Shown here one piece after another: positions 19,386 to 29,735 of a DNA stretch of 64,000 nucleotides. The first letter of the stretch is position 1; every line of letters begins with the position of its first letter. Source of the DNA: Bacillota bacterium (lineage in GTDB: Bacteria; Bacillota; UBA4882; UBA10575). The notes under the pieces were generated by a model that was not told the origin of the DNA, made no database searches, and worked only from the letters and a program-made list of their open reading frames with translations. The position numbers and the translations under genes were made by a program. The stretch is from positions 81,923 through 145,922 of the forward strand of contig DUQR01000039.1 of NCBI GenBank assembly GCA_012837715.1, written 5' to 3'.

Positions 19386-20316
19386 GTCACGAATTACCAA
19401 GTTATTAGGGATAAAATACCCGGTGATCCAAGGAGGGATGGCTTGGCTCGCCACCGCCGAACTGGCCGCCGCGGTGGCGAACGGGGGTGGGCTCGGCTTG
19501 ATTGCGGCCGGGAGCGCTCCCGGAGACTGGGTACGGGAACAAGTAAGGAAAGCACGGAGCCTGACGAGCAAACCCTTCGGGGTGAACGTGATGTTGCTTT
19601 CTCCCTACGCCGATGAAGTAATGAAAGTGGTCATCGAGGAAAAGGTCCCGGTGGTGACCACCGGTGCGGGAAACCCGGGTAAATATATGGCGGCGTTAAA
19701 GGAGGCCGGAACCAAGGTGATTCCGGTGGTTAATTCGGTCTCCCTGGCGAAAAGGTTGGAGAAATCCGGTGTCGACGCGGTGATCGGGGAAGGAATGGAA
19801 GCCGGGGGCCATATCGGCACCGAGACGACCCTGGTCCTGATCCCGCAGTTGGCGGATGCGTTGCAAGTGCCGGTTATTGCGGCGGGGGGGATTGCCGATG
19901 GCCGGGGCATGGCCGCCGCCTTAATCTTGGGCGCGGAAGGGGTGCAAATCGGCACCCGGTTTATTTGCGCCGAAGAATGTGTTGTCGATGAAGCCTATAA
20001 AGCAATGGTCTTGAAGGCGACTGACCGGTCGACGGTGGTTACCGGCCAGCGGACAGGACATCCGGTCCGGGTGCTTAAAAATAAGTTTAGCCGGAAATTC
20101 TTGGCCGCCGAAGAGGAAGGTCTGGCTCCGAACGAGCTGGAAGCAATGGGGGCCGGCCGGTTGGCTGCCGCTTTCCACGGCGACGTGGAAGAAGGTTCGG
20201 TTATGGCGGGACAGGCGGCGGCTTTGGTCAACCAAATCACCCCGGCGGCAGCGATTATTGAAGAGATGATCGGCCAATGCCAAGCTTTGCTTGGTGACAG
20301 TTTCAGCGAAGGATAA
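19378..20316 (+). CDS. fabK: Enoyl-ACP reductase II / nitronate monooxygenase family
   Basis: ITKLLGIKYPVIQGGMAWLATAELAAAVANGGGLGLIAAG; GGHIGTETT; overlaps fapR stop. Confidence 0.85.
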   Translation: MIKSRITKLLGIKYPVIQGGMAWLATAELAAAVANGGGLGLIAAGSAPGDWVREQVRKARSLTSKPFGVNVMLLSPYADEVMKVVIEEKVPVVTTGAGNPGKYMAALKEAGTKVIPVVNSVSLAKRLEKSGVDAVIGEGMEAGGHIGTETTLVLIPQLADALQVPVIAAGGIADGRGMAAALILGAEGVQIGTRFICAEECVVDEAYKAMVLKATDRSTVVTGQRTGHPVRVLKNKFSRKFLAAEEEGLAPNELEAMGAGRLAAAFHGDVEEGSVMAGQAAALVNQITPAAAIIEEMIGQCQALLGDSFSEG

Positions 20317-20332
20317 GGGGGAAGATGAAAAA

Positions 20333-20998
20333 GTGGGTAAAAGCGATCCAATTATTTATACTCTGGAACAAGCATTAGATAAAGGTAAGTGTCCGGTTTG
20401 CTGTTGTTTAGCGACGGCGACCACCCGGTCCTTGGCCAACTTGCTTTATGAATTTGTCAATGATCCGACGACCAGAGACCATCTGCGTGCTTCCGGCGGG
20501 TTTTGCCGGGAACATTCCTGGGCCCTCCAGCAGATGGGCGATCCTTTAGCCCACTCTATCATCTATGCTGACCTGATTGACGGCTTCTGCGTCAAACTTC
20601 AGGAAAACATGAAGGAATCCCGGAGCGGACCGGCTTTTCTTGCGGAGAAAGAAGAGCCCTGCCCGGTTTGTCTTGATGAAGCGGAAACCGAGAAACGTTA
20701 TCTTGATGGGTTGCTGAAGGCCATCCACACCAGCGCCTTTCAGGAAAAATATCGGAAGCTGGGTTTTTTATGCCGACCCCACTTTCAAGCGGTTTACAGT
20801 CAAACCCGGGACGGTAAAGTCCGTTCTTTCCTTACCGAGGTCCAGCTGGAAGAATTATCCCGGTTAAGTGCCGAGTTAAAGGAGTTTATCCGGAAATCCG
20901 ATTACCGTTATGCGGGAGAATTACCGGGGACTGAACGGGATGCGTGGATTCGCGCTGTCCGTTCCTGGGTTGGTCCCAACGATTTAAAGACAAACTAA
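20333..20998 (+). CDS. DUF6062 family, putative Zn-binding protein
   Basis: CPVCCC, GFCREHSWAL, CPVC..., GFLCRPHF; GTG start after AGGGGGAAG. Confidence 0.7.
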   Translation: MGKSDPIIYTLEQALDKGKCPVCCCLATATTRSLANLLYEFVNDPTTRDHLRASGGFCREHSWALQQMGDPLAHSIIYADLIDGFCVKLQENMKESRSGPAFLAEKEEPCPVCLDEAETEKRYLDGLLKAIHTSAFQEKYRKLGFLCRPHFQAVYSQTRDGKVRSFLTEVQLEELSRLSAELKEFIRKSDYRYAGELPGTERDAWIRAVRSWVGPNDLKTN

Positions 20999-21008
20999 GA
21001 TCCAAAAA

Positions 21009-21035
21009 AACGGCCTCGTTACACGAGGCCGTTTG
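21009..21035. terminator. Terminator
   Basis: AACGGCCTCGT-TAC-ACGAGGCCGTT. Confidence 0.75.
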
Positions 21036-21078
21036 GTTTGATCAGTTTCGGGCTAAAGAATGGTCCGAAACTTAATTT

Positions 21079-21158
21079 GACAGCTTTTTGCGTTGTAACC
21101 AATAAAAAGGATTTTTATTGGAAACGTTAGTTCAAAGAATAACGCAAAAGGCCTTGAC
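21079..21158 (+). repeat. Short interspersed palindromic element, copy B (best preserved)
   Basis: TTGACAGCTTTTTGCGTTGTAACCAATAAAAAGGATTTTTATTGG...AATAACGCAAAAGGCCTTGACA; nested inverted repeats. Confidence 0.65.
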
Positions 21159-21166
21159 AACTCCGC

Positions 21167-23146
21167 TTAACGAATGAGCAGCGGCGCAATCGTCAGGGCA
21201 ACGATCTCCACCAGCTTAAAGAGGATATTCAAGCTGGGTCCGGCCGTATCTTTACAGGGATCCCCCACGGTGTCGCCAATGACTGCGGCGGCATGGGCCG
21301 GGGAATTTTTCCCACCAAAGTTACCGGCTTCGATATATTTTTTTGCGTTATCCCAGGCGCCACCGGAATTGGCCAGGAAGAGGGCCATCAACATTCCGGT
21401 TAAGAGGGAACCGCCCAGGACACCAGCGAGCGCTTCCTTACCTAAGGTAAAACCGATGACAACGGGAACAAGCAAAGCGATCACACTAGGCAAGATCATC
21501 TCTTTCAGCGCCACACGGGTAGAAATATCCACACACCGGGCATAATCGGGCTTGGCTTTACCTTCGCGCAGACCGGGAATCTCCCGCAATTGCCGGCGGA
21601 CTTCTTCAATCATAAAACCGGCGGCCCGGCCGACCGCGTCCAGGGCTTGGGCAGAGAAGAAGAAGGGTAAGACCCCGCCGATAAAGAGCCCGATGATGAC
21701 GTAGGGTGACAAGAGATCAATCTCAGTGAGCCGGGCGGCGCTGGCGTAAGCGGCAAAGAGGGAGAGCGCGGTGAGCGCGGCTGCGGAAATATCAAACCCT
21801 TTCGTGACCGCCGCCATCGAGTTACCGACAGAGTCGAGGGTATCGGTTACTTCCCGGACATCATCAGGAAGACCGGACATCTCCGCGATCCCGCCGGCGT
21901 TATCGGCCACCGGGCCGTAGGCGTCGACGGCAATGGTAATTCCGGAAATCGACAGCATCGAGACGGCGCTAAGGGCCAAACCAAAGAAGCCGCCAAACTT
22001 GTAGGAGATGAGGACGGCCGCAGCGGTAATCAGGATCGGCAAAACCGTCGATTTCATTCCGATCGCCATCCCGTCGATAATCGTGGTCGCCGCGCCGGTT
22101 TGGGCGGAAGCAGCCAGGAAGCGGACGGGCTTTTTCTCATCGGAGGTATAATACTCCGAAGCAAGACCAACCAATAAACCGGCGACCGGACCAACCATGA
22201 CCGCCCAGAAGAGAGAGAGGTCTTTCAAATAAAACTTGGTAAAGAAGAAACCACCTAGCACCGCTAAGGCGCAGGTCACATAGTTTCCGTTGTTAATCGC
22301 TTGGTACACATTGCTGTTTCTCCGCATTTTGATGAAATAGATGCCGAACACGGAAGCAAGAACCCCGATGGCGAAAAGAAGCACCGGACCGACAACGGCT
22401 TTTATACCATAACGGGCGGTTAACGTCGCGCCGATCGCCATGGCCGCCACCATCACTTCGGATTCGCTTTCGAAAAGATCGCCGCCCATACCGCAAACAT
22501 CACCGACGTTATCACCGACATTATCGGCGATGACCGCCGGGTTGCGCGGATCGTCTTCGGGGATTCCTTCCTCAATTTTACCGACCAGATCCGCACCGAC
22601 ATCGGCAGCTTTCGTATAGATACCGCCCCCAAAACGGGCAAACAAAGCAACCAAGGATGAACCCAAGCCATACCCGGTTAGGAGTTCAGGATCGGGAAAG
22701 ATTAAATACAAGAGCGTAATACCGATTAAGTTGAGACCGACAACGGTCAAACCCATAATTGCCCCGGCAGGAAAGGCAATTTGCAGGGCCTCGACGGCGC
22801 CTGTTCGCGCGGCTTGCGTGGTACGCACGTTAGCTAGCGTGGCGGCGTTCATCCCAATAAGCCCCGCCAACAGGGAAAGGAGCGCGCCGATTAAGAAAGT
22901 GACTACCGTCGGGAGGCCGAGCGTGAAATAAAGGATGGGGCTAGCGATAAGTAAAACCCAGGCGACACTGGTATATTCCCGGCGGATGAAGGCAAAAGCT
23001 CCGGTCCGGATGGCTTGATGGATCTCAAGCATCTTTCCGTCGCCGGGATCAGCCTTCTTGATACTACGGTAATAGGACCAGACAACCAATAAGGTGACAA
23101 TACCCACCAGGGGGACGACCCAAAACAAGTCAGACCAAAACGACAT
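21167..23146 (-). CDS. hppA: Membrane-bound ion-pumping pyrophosphatase
   Basis: [66 protein letters not shown]. Confidence 0.96.
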   Translation of the reverse strand: MSFWSDLFWVVPLVGIVTLLVVWSYYRSIKKADPGDGKMLEIHQAIRTGAFAFIRREYTSVAWVLLIASPILYFTLGLPTVVTFLIGALLSLLAGLIGMNAATLANVRTTQAARTGAVEALQIAFPAGAIMGLTVVGLNLIGITLLYLIFPDPELLTGYGLGSSLVALFARFGGGIYTKAADVGADLVGKIEEGIPEDDPRNPAVIADNVGDNVGDVCGMGGDLFESESEVMVAAMAIGATLTARYGIKAVVGPVLLFAIGVLASVFGIYFIKMRRNSNVYQAINNGNYVTCALAVLGGFFFTKFYLKDLSLFWAVMVGPVAGLLVGLASEYYTSDEKKPVRFLAASAQTGAATTIIDGMAIGMKSTVLPILITAAAVLISYKFGGFFGLALSAVSMLSISGITIAVDAYGPVADNAGGIAEMSGLPDDVREVTDTLDSVGNSMAAVTKGFDISAAALTALSLFAAYASAARLTEIDLLSPYVIIGLFIGGVLPFFFSAQALDAVGRAAGFMIEEVRRQLREIPGLREGKAKPDYARCVDISTRVALKEMILPSVIALLVPVVIGFTLGKEALAGVLGGSLLTGMLMALFLANSGGAWDNAKKYIEAGNFGGKNSPAHAAAVIGDTVGDPCKDTAGPSLNILFKLVEIVALTIAPLLIR

Positions 23147-23342
23147 TATTCCACCTCCAGAATTATTGCTGTACTGCTAAATAAGGCCATGGGTTCCAGG
23201 GTTAGTACATTCTTGATAATAAGAGAAAATCCTACAAAAACCAAGTTTCTAAAGGGTTAACATGAAAAGGGCCGGTTTAGGTATAGGATTGCCGAAAAGG
23301 ACATAAAAAAGCCCCCGCATAATGGGGGATAATTTTTTTTGG

Positions 23343-23426
23343 TGCCGAAGGCCGGACTCGAACCGGCACACTCTTGCGAGCGGTAGATTTTGAGTCTACT
23401 GCGTCTGCCAATTCCGCCACTTCGGC
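23343..23426 (-). tRNA. tRNA-Leu (anticodon CAA)
   Basis: Minus strand GCCGAAGTGGCGGAATTGGCAGACGCAGTAGACTCAAAATCTACCGCTCGCAAGAGTGTGCCGGTTCGAGTCCGGCCTTCGGCA, CCA encoded; long variable arm. Confidence 0.95.
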
Positions 23427-23700
23427 AGCGATCTACTTTTTAATTCTAACAAAGAAGGTGGTAGATGTCAAGGAGTTAAATTGTTCCCCCGCACTGGGCA
23501 AAAGTACCGGTCGGAACTGCTAAAAAAAGGCGGGTTGGCCGCCTTATGGTCAATGTAGTATAGAGATAGGATGGCCTTTGGTGCGGAAAAGGCCGAAGAA
23601 AGTTTTGGTCCTCTAAAGAAATGAGGTTTAATCGGTGGTAAAACTCATTTCTTTAGTATTAGCATATTCTGTTGGCCAAAAAAGGTCCCAAGCCAAAAGC

Positions 23701-24309
23701 CTATTTTGTGACTCGCCATTTTACAGCGGGGAGACCGCTTAAAGCCTGGGTTAGGGCTTCTTGGTGGGCTTCGGGAGCTTGTGCTTCCAGATGGACGGTG
23801 GCTCCGTACTCCTCTTTAACCACCTTCCCTTCATAGGTCTGCAGCAGATGCTGGACGAGAGAGGATTGGGCATAGGGCAGTTCCAGGCTAATGGTAAAAA
23901 GGCGTTGGAACCGATGGCGACCGGCGGCGATCAGGGTTTGGAGCGCCGTTGAATGGTACGCGTCAATGAGACCGCGGATCCCCAGTTTTTTCCCGCCGAA
24001 ATAGCGGGTCACCACTACCACCGTATTGGTTAAGTCTTGCTGCAAGAGGGCGTTTAAGATGGGCCGTCCAGCGGTTCCCGATGGTTCGCCCTGATCGCTA
24101 TAGTAAGTCAGGGGGTTTTCTCCCAAGCCGATCCGGTAGGCAAAGCAATTATGGGTGGCTTGGGGGTGGACCTCGGTTTTAATCCGGTTGACAAAAGCTT
24201 GGGCTTCCCCAATGTCCACCACCGGGGCTGCTTGACCAATAAAACGGGAACGTTCAATCTTCTGTTCCCAAATTGTTGCTTGGCCGATGGTAAAGTAGGT
24301 TAGCTCCAT
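23701..24309 (-). CDS. YigZ/IMPACT family protein
   Basis: RSRFIGQAAPVV...THNCFAYRIG...YSDQGEPSGTAGRPILNAL...VVVTRYFGGKKLGIRGLIDAY. Confidence 0.92.
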   Translation of the reverse strand: MELTYFTIGQATIWEQKIERSRFIGQAAPVVDIGEAQAFVNRIKTEVHPQATHNCFAYRIGLGENPLTYYSDQGEPSGTAGRPILNALLQQDLTNTVVVVTRYFGGKKLGIRGLIDAYHSTALQTLIAAGRHRFQRLFTISLELPYAQSSLVQHLLQTYEGKVVKEEYGATVHLEAQAPEAHQEALTQALSGLPAVKWRVTK

Positions 24310-24318
24310 GGTTCCTCC

Positions 24319-24427
24319 TTGGCTTTTGCGTTCCTTTCCTTATGATTGAACAATTCCAATAACTATATTGATAGCCCAATCTTGTACTGGAAGGTCCTTT
24401 TTAAGTGGTTATACGCAAAAAGCTTCC
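24319..24427 (-). repeat. Short interspersed palindromic element, copy C
   Basis: Minus strand GGAAGCTTTTTGCGTATAACCACTTAAAAAGGA...TTATTGGAATTGTTCAA...GGAACGCAAAAGCCAAGG. Confidence 0.55.
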
Positions 24428-24639
24428 ATAAATACATTCTCCTCAACAGTATTCTCTATTCTGACCAGGGATTCCTCTACCTACAAAATACATACTCTCC
24501 CCAAAACTTGCCTTGACAACAGAAAAGGTTATGGGTAACAATGCAAATCGCTTCTTCCGGTTAGCCATTGACTTTCCCGCAAATGTGGGCTAAAATATAA
24601 TTTAATTATCGATTTGGAACAGGCAAAGAAAGGACGAGT

Positions 24640-24868
24640 AGTGCGGATCCGGGTTATAGAGAGTCCCCGGCGGGTGAAAAGGGGATAACTACGGCCGACA
24701 TGAAGATCAGCCTGGAGCCCCCGGACCGAAAGGGCAGTAAGTTCGGGCGGATAGCCACCGTTAACGGCAAGAAGTGGGTCGGATTCCGATCAAGATCTGA
24801 GGCGATTGATCCGGCCAAATTGGGTGGTACCACGGTTTAAACCGTCCCTTTGCGGGCGGTTTTTTTGT
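24640..24868 (+). promoter_or_regulatory. T-box leader (Ile) upstream of ileS
   Basis: TGGGTGGTACCACGG T-box at 24821-24835, candidate ATC specifier near 24706, terminator AACCGTCCCTTTGCGGGCGGTTTTTTT. Confidence 0.92.
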
Positions 24869-24912
24869 TTTTATAAAAGATCGGGTTCATTTTGGGGAAA
24901 GGAGTTTTACCG

Positions 24913-27900
24913 ATGGGTGGAAAATTTCGCGAAGTTGATGTGAAGAGTCCCGCCAGTCAACGGGAAGAAGCGATCTTAGCGCAATGGTCAGCCCAAGACA
25001 TGGTTAAACTTAGCGTCAAGGAACGGGAGGGCGCCCCGCCGTTTATCTTTTATGAAGGGCCGCCGACCGCCAACGGCCGACCGGGAATTCATCATGTGCT
25101 GTCCCGCACGATCAAGGATTCGGTTTGCCGTTACAAGACAATGGAGGGCTACCAGGTGAACCGGAAAGCCGGCTGGGACACCCACGGTTTACCGGTGGAG
25201 ATTGAAGTCGAAAAGAAGTTAGGTCTCTCTTCAAAACAGGGGATTGAAGAGTACGGGATTGAACGATTTAACCAGCAGTGTCGGGAGTCGGTCTTCACCT
25301 ACGAAAAAGAATGGCGGCGGATGACCGAACGGATTGGTTACTGGATCGATCTGGACGACCCTTATATCACGTTGAACAACGATTATATCGAGACCGTCTG
25401 GTGGATTCTGAAAAAATACTTCGAGGCCGGGTTGATCTATGAAGGCCATAAGATCATGCCCTACTGTCCCCGGTGCGGTACGCCCCTGGCTTCCCATGAG
25501 GTGTCCTTGGGTTATAAGGAGGAGACGATTAACTCGATCTACGTGCGGATGAAAGTAGTCGGGAAAGAAAACGAGTATTTCCTGGTCTGGACGACCACTC
25601 CCTGGACGCTCCCGTCCAACGTAGCGCTGGCGATTAATCCGGCTTCGACCTACGTGCGCGCCCAACGCCCCGACGATGATCGGGTTTACATCTTGGTCCG
25701 GGAACGGGTTCCGGCCGTCTTGGGGAAAGGGGCCAAGATCATTGCCGAGTTTAAAGGGGAGGCCCTTCTGAACCTGGAGTATGAACAGCTGCTTCCTTTC
25801 CTGAAGGCCGAAGCGCCTGCTTTTCGGGTCTACGGGGCCGATTTTGTCTCCACGGAAGACGGGACCGGCATTGTCCATATTGCCCCCGCCTTCGGGGAAG
25901 ACGACTATCAATTAGGGCGTAAGCATAAGTTGCCCGTCCTCCAACCGGTGGATATCACGGGCAAATTCACCCCCGAAGTATCTCTTTGGGCGGGCCGTTT
26001 TGTCCGGGATACGGATGACGACATCACCGACCACCTGAAAGCCGAAGGGAAACTCCTCAAGAAAGAGCGGATTACCCACTCCTATCCCTACTGTTGGCGG
26101 TGTGATACGCCCTTACTCTATTACGCCCGGAAATCCTGGTATATTGAAGTAACCAAGTATAAAGACCGCTTAATCGCCAATAACAACAAGATCAAATGGT
26201 ATCCGGAGCATGTGGGGAAAGGCCGCTTTGGCAACTGGCTGGAGAACCTGATCGACTGGTCCTTGTCGCGGGATCGCTACTGGGGCACCCCCTTGAATAT
26301 CTGGCGTTGTGACCGTTGCGGACGGCTGACCACGATCGGTTCCCGGCAGGAACTGGCGGAACGGGCCATCGAACCGGTGGATCCGGCCACCATTGACCTC
26401 CACCGCCCCCATATTGATCAACTGCATCTGGAATGTGAATGCGGCGGACGGATGGCGAGAACCCCGGAGGTGATCGATTGCTGGTTTGATTCCGGTTCCA
26501 TGCCCTATGCCCAGTGGCATTACCCCTTTGAGCATAAAGATGATTTTGACCAGTTATTCCCGGCGGATTTTATCTGTGAAGGAATCGACCAGACTAGGGG
26601 TTGGTTCTATTCACTCCTCTCCATCTCGACCTTCCTCTTTGACCAACCGGCCTACAAGAGTGTGGTCGTGAATGACTTGGTTCTGGATAAAAACGGACAA
26701 AAAATGTCCAAATCCCGGGGTAACACGGTGGAACCATGGAACCTGTTTGATCAGTATGGCGCCGATGCGACCCGTTGGTATCTCTTGGCGGTTTCCCCGC
26801 CTTGGATGCCGACCCGCTTTGACGAGGAAGGACTGAAAGAAGTTTATTCCCGCTTCTTTGGCACGCTTCTAAACGTCTATTCCTTTTTCACCCTCTATGC
26901 TAATATTGACGGCGCCGACCCGGAAGCCTACCCGATTCCGGTTGCGGCGCGGGAAGAGATCGACCGTTGGCTGATCTCCCGTTTCAATTCGGTGATCAAA
27001 CAGATCCGGGAAGACATGGCCGCTTACGAATTAACCAAAGTGGTCCGGGCGATCCAAACCTTTGTGGTTGATGATGTATCCAACTGGTACGTCCGGCGTA
27101 CCCGGGAACGGTTTTGGGGCCCGGAGATGAACGAAAATAAAAAGGCGGTCTACCGCACCTTATGGGAAGTACTGGTCGGAGTGGCCAAATTAATGGCGCC
27201 CTTCGCCCCCTTCCTGGCGGAAGAGATCTATCAGAACCTGGTCCAGGGCGACGGGAAGAAACCCACCGTCCATGTGGAGCTCTATCCGGAGGCGGATCCC
27301 GTTTTGATCGATCCGGAACTGGAGAAGCATATGGGCTTAGTCATCGATCTGGTTTCCTTAGGCCGGGCCGCCCGGAATAAAGTCCAGATCAAAGTAAGGC
27401 AACCGCTGGCGGCGCTCCGGGTGGACCGAACCCTTGAAGCGCTGTTAAAGCCCATGGAAGGACTGGTTAAAGAGGAACTGAACGTCAAGGAGATCATCTA
27501 TGTGGAGGCTCCCGATGAATACGTCAACTATACCATTAAACCTAACTTTGCGGTCTTGGGGCCCAAATACGGGCATTTGATGAAAGCGATCAGCCGGGCT
27601 TTGGCCACCGGGGAAACGACGGCTTTGGTCCGGACCCTTCGGCAAGAAGGAAAACTCCTTTTCACCCTGGAGGGCAGTGGGGTGGAACTGACTACGGAAG
27701 ATCTGGAGATCCGGACGAAGGACCGTCCCGGCTATACCTTGGAGGCCAATCGGGACCATTATGTCGTCCTCGACACCACCCTTACGCCAAAGCTGATTCA
27801 GGAAGGATTAGCCCGGGAGATCGTCTCCAAGGTGCAGAATATGCGGAAAACCGCCCAGTTTGAATTGACCGACCGGATTAAACTCACCTACTGGGCCGGT

Positions 27901-28053
27901 CCGGAAGTCACCGCGGCCATTGCGGCTTTTCAGGATTATATTCTCGACGAAACCTTGGCGGTGACGATCGAGCAGGCGGAAAACCGGGAAGAAGCCTTCA
28001 CCGAATGGGAGATTAACGGGTATCCGGCCGGATTGAAAGTGGAAAAAATCTAA
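24913..28053 (+). CDS. ileS: Isoleucyl-tRNA synthetase
   Basis: GPPTANGRPGIHHVLSRTIKD, KMSKSRGNTVEPW, T-box leader. Confidence 0.97.
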   Translation: MGGKFREVDVKSPASQREEAILAQWSAQDMVKLSVKEREGAPPFIFYEGPPTANGRPGIHHVLSRTIKDSVCRYKTMEGYQVNRKAGWDTHGLPVEIEVEKKLGLSSKQGIEEYGIERFNQQCRESVFTYEKEWRRMTERIGYWIDLDDPYITLNNDYIETVWWILKKYFEAGLIYEGHKIMPYCPRCGTPLASHEVSLGYKEETINSIYVRMKVVGKENEYFLVWTTTPWTLPSNVALAINPASTYVRAQRPDDDRVYILVRERVPAVLGKGAKIIAEFKGEALLNLEYEQLLPFLKAEAPAFRVYGADFVSTEDGTGIVHIAPAFGEDDYQLGRKHKLPVLQPVDITGKFTPEVSLWAGRFVRDTDDDITDHLKAEGKLLKKERITHSYPYCWRCDTPLLYYARKSWYIEVTKYKDRLIANNNKIKWYPEHVGKGRFGNWLENLIDWSLSRDRYWGTPLNIWRCDRCGRLTTIGSRQELAERAIEPVDPATIDLHRPHIDQLHLECECGGRMARTPEVIDCWFDSGSMPYAQWHYPFEHKDDFDQLFPADFICEGIDQTRGWFYSLLSISTFLFDQPAYKSVVVNDLVLDKNGQKMSKSRGNTVEPWNLFDQYGADATRWYLLAVSPPWMPTRFDEEGLKEVYSRFFGTLLNVYSFFTLYANIDGADPEAYPIPVAAREEIDRWLISRFNSVIKQIREDMAAYELTKVVRAIQTFVVDDVSNWYVRRTRERFWGPEMNENKKAVYRTLWEVLVGVAKLMAPFAPFLAEEIYQNLVQGDGKKPTVHVELYPEADPVLIDPELEKHMGLVIDLVSLGRAARNKVQIKVRQPLAALRVDRTLEALLKPMEGLVKEELNVKEIIYVEAPDEYVNYTIKPNFAVLGPKYGHLMKAISRALATGETTALVRTLRQEGKLLFTLEGSGVELTTEDLEIRTKDRPGYTLEANRDHYVVLDTTLTPKLIQEGLAREIVSKVQNMRKTAQFELTDRIKLTYWAGPEVTAAIAAFQDYILDETLAVTIEQAENREEAFTEWEINGYPAGLKVEKI

Positions 28054-28140
28054 AGCAATGGCTCAAGCTGGCTCCCGCAGCTTAGTCCAGAAGCATCGGC
28101 GGCATATAGAACTGGCTGTTCGCAGCCGCGTTTCAATGCT

Positions 28141-28180
28141 AAGAAAGGATCTCTCTCCCGGTAGAGGGGTCCTTTTTACC
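28141..28180 (+). terminator. Terminator after ileS
   Basis: AAAGGATCTCTCTCCCGGTAGAGGGGTCCTTTTT. Confidence 0.7.
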
Positions 28181-28373
28181 TTTAGTTGCTTTTTTACGAA
28201 AAATGATCCTATAATAAAGAGAATTAAATCAGATCGGCTTTTCGTGTTGGCTTTTAAATAAACCTCATCCACTCTATTGCGCGCCGAATACAAGCTAAAC
28301 ACCATATATTGCATGGAAAGCCCTTTAGTGGCACCCAAAAGCGATTAATAACTTTATATTGGGGGAAGGAAAG

Positions 28374-29720
28374 GTGCGGATTGTCGTTGTCGGCCTTGGC
28401 CAGGTCGGTTATAACATTTCCAAAACCCTCTCGGAAGAAGGGCATGATGTAATTATTATCGATCAAGACCCGGAAGTATTAAAATGGGCCGCAGCCACTT
28501 TAGATGTGATGACGGTGGTTGGGAACGGCGCCAGCGCGCGGATACTGGAAGCGGCGGAGATTAAGACCGTCGATCTGATTCTGGCTGTGACCGAAAACGA
28601 TGAGCTGAACATGATTGCTTGCATGACGGCAAAACAGAGTGGTGTCCCGATGACTGTCGCCCGGATTCGTAATCCTGACTATACTTCCTACCATCCCTAT
28701 CTCCTTTCCTATTCCCATTATGGTATCGACCGGATCATCAATCCCGAACATTTGGCCGCCCAAGAGATCTTCCGTTTAATTGCCGTGCCGATGGCCACCG
28801 ATGTGGAGTATTTTTACGATGGAAAACTGAGTTTGGTCGGGCTTAAGATCAACCAGGAGATGGAGATTGCGGGACAACCGATTGCCAACCTTAACCTGGA
28901 GCGGTTTACCATTGTCGCTGTCGCCCGTGAGGGGAAAGCCCTGATCCCGCGGGGGGAAACCCGTCTCTTACCCAACGACAAAATCCTGGTCCTGGGGGAG
29001 ACTCTGGGGTTCCAACATTTAAACGGGTTGACGAAGAAGAAAACACCGGTGTTCCGGCGGGTGGTGATTGCCGGCGGAGGTTTAATCGCCCAGTATTTTA
29101 TCCGTTTGTTGTTACAAAAGAAGAAAAGCCCGGAGATTATCGTCCTCGAACCCAACCCGGAACTCTGCGCGACCATCGCCACTGAACTACCCGGCTGCGA
29201 GATTATCTGTGCCAATCCGACCCAGAAGGAGACTTTGGAGGAGCTGGATTTGGGACCGGATGATGTCTTCGTTTCCCTCCTGGGAACGGAGAGCAATGAT
29301 CTGATGGCCAGTCTCCTGGCGCGCAAACTTGGGGTGGAAGAGGTAATCTGTGAAATTGGCCGGGAGGATTACATCCCCTTGGCCGACACGGTAGGGGTGA
29401 CGGCGGCCATTACCCCGCGGCTCTTGACCGTGAACACCGTCCTGAAACTGGTCCGGAAGAGCAATATTGTCCATATCAATCTTTTGCAATCGGGGGACGC
29501 CGAGATCCTGGAGGTGATCCCGGAACCCAATTCACCGGTGATCAAGGCCAGACTGCGGGATTTGGGGCTTCCGCCCGGGATTCTGATCGGCGCTGTAATC
29601 CATGAGGGAGAGGTCATCGTGCCCCGGGGCGACACCTGGATTCACCCTTCGGATCATGTGATTGTTTTTGCCCTGAAAAAGCTGGTCCCAGAGGTGGAGA
29701 AGCTGTTTTACCACTCATAG
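28374..29720 (+). CDS. trkA: Trk system potassium transporter TrkA
   Basis: VRIVVVGLGQVGYNISKTLSEEGHDVIIIDQD, duplicated RCK domains; GTG start after GGGGGAAGGA. Confidence 0.92.
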   Translation: MRIVVVGLGQVGYNISKTLSEEGHDVIIIDQDPEVLKWAAATLDVMTVVGNGASARILEAAEIKTVDLILAVTENDELNMIACMTAKQSGVPMTVARIRNPDYTSYHPYLLSYSHYGIDRIINPEHLAAQEIFRLIAVPMATDVEYFYDGKLSLVGLKINQEMEIAGQPIANLNLERFTIVAVAREGKALIPRGETRLLPNDKILVLGETLGFQHLNGLTKKKTPVFRRVVIAGGGLIAQYFIRLLLQKKKSPEIIVLEPNPELCATIATELPGCEIICANPTQKETLEELDLGPDDVFVSLLGTESNDLMASLLARKLGVEEVICEIGREDYIPLADTVGVTAAITPRLLTVNTVLKLVRKSNIVHINLLQSGDAEILEVIPEPNSPVIKARLRDLGLPPGILIGAVIHEGEVIVPRGDTWIHPSDHVIVFALKKLVPEVEKLFYHS

Positions 29721-29735
29721 AGGAGCAGGATAAGC

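Noticed and set aside
25231-25911. 226-aa minus-strand ORF inside ileS
   Set aside because: Shadow ORF antisense to ileS; no SD or recognisable domain.
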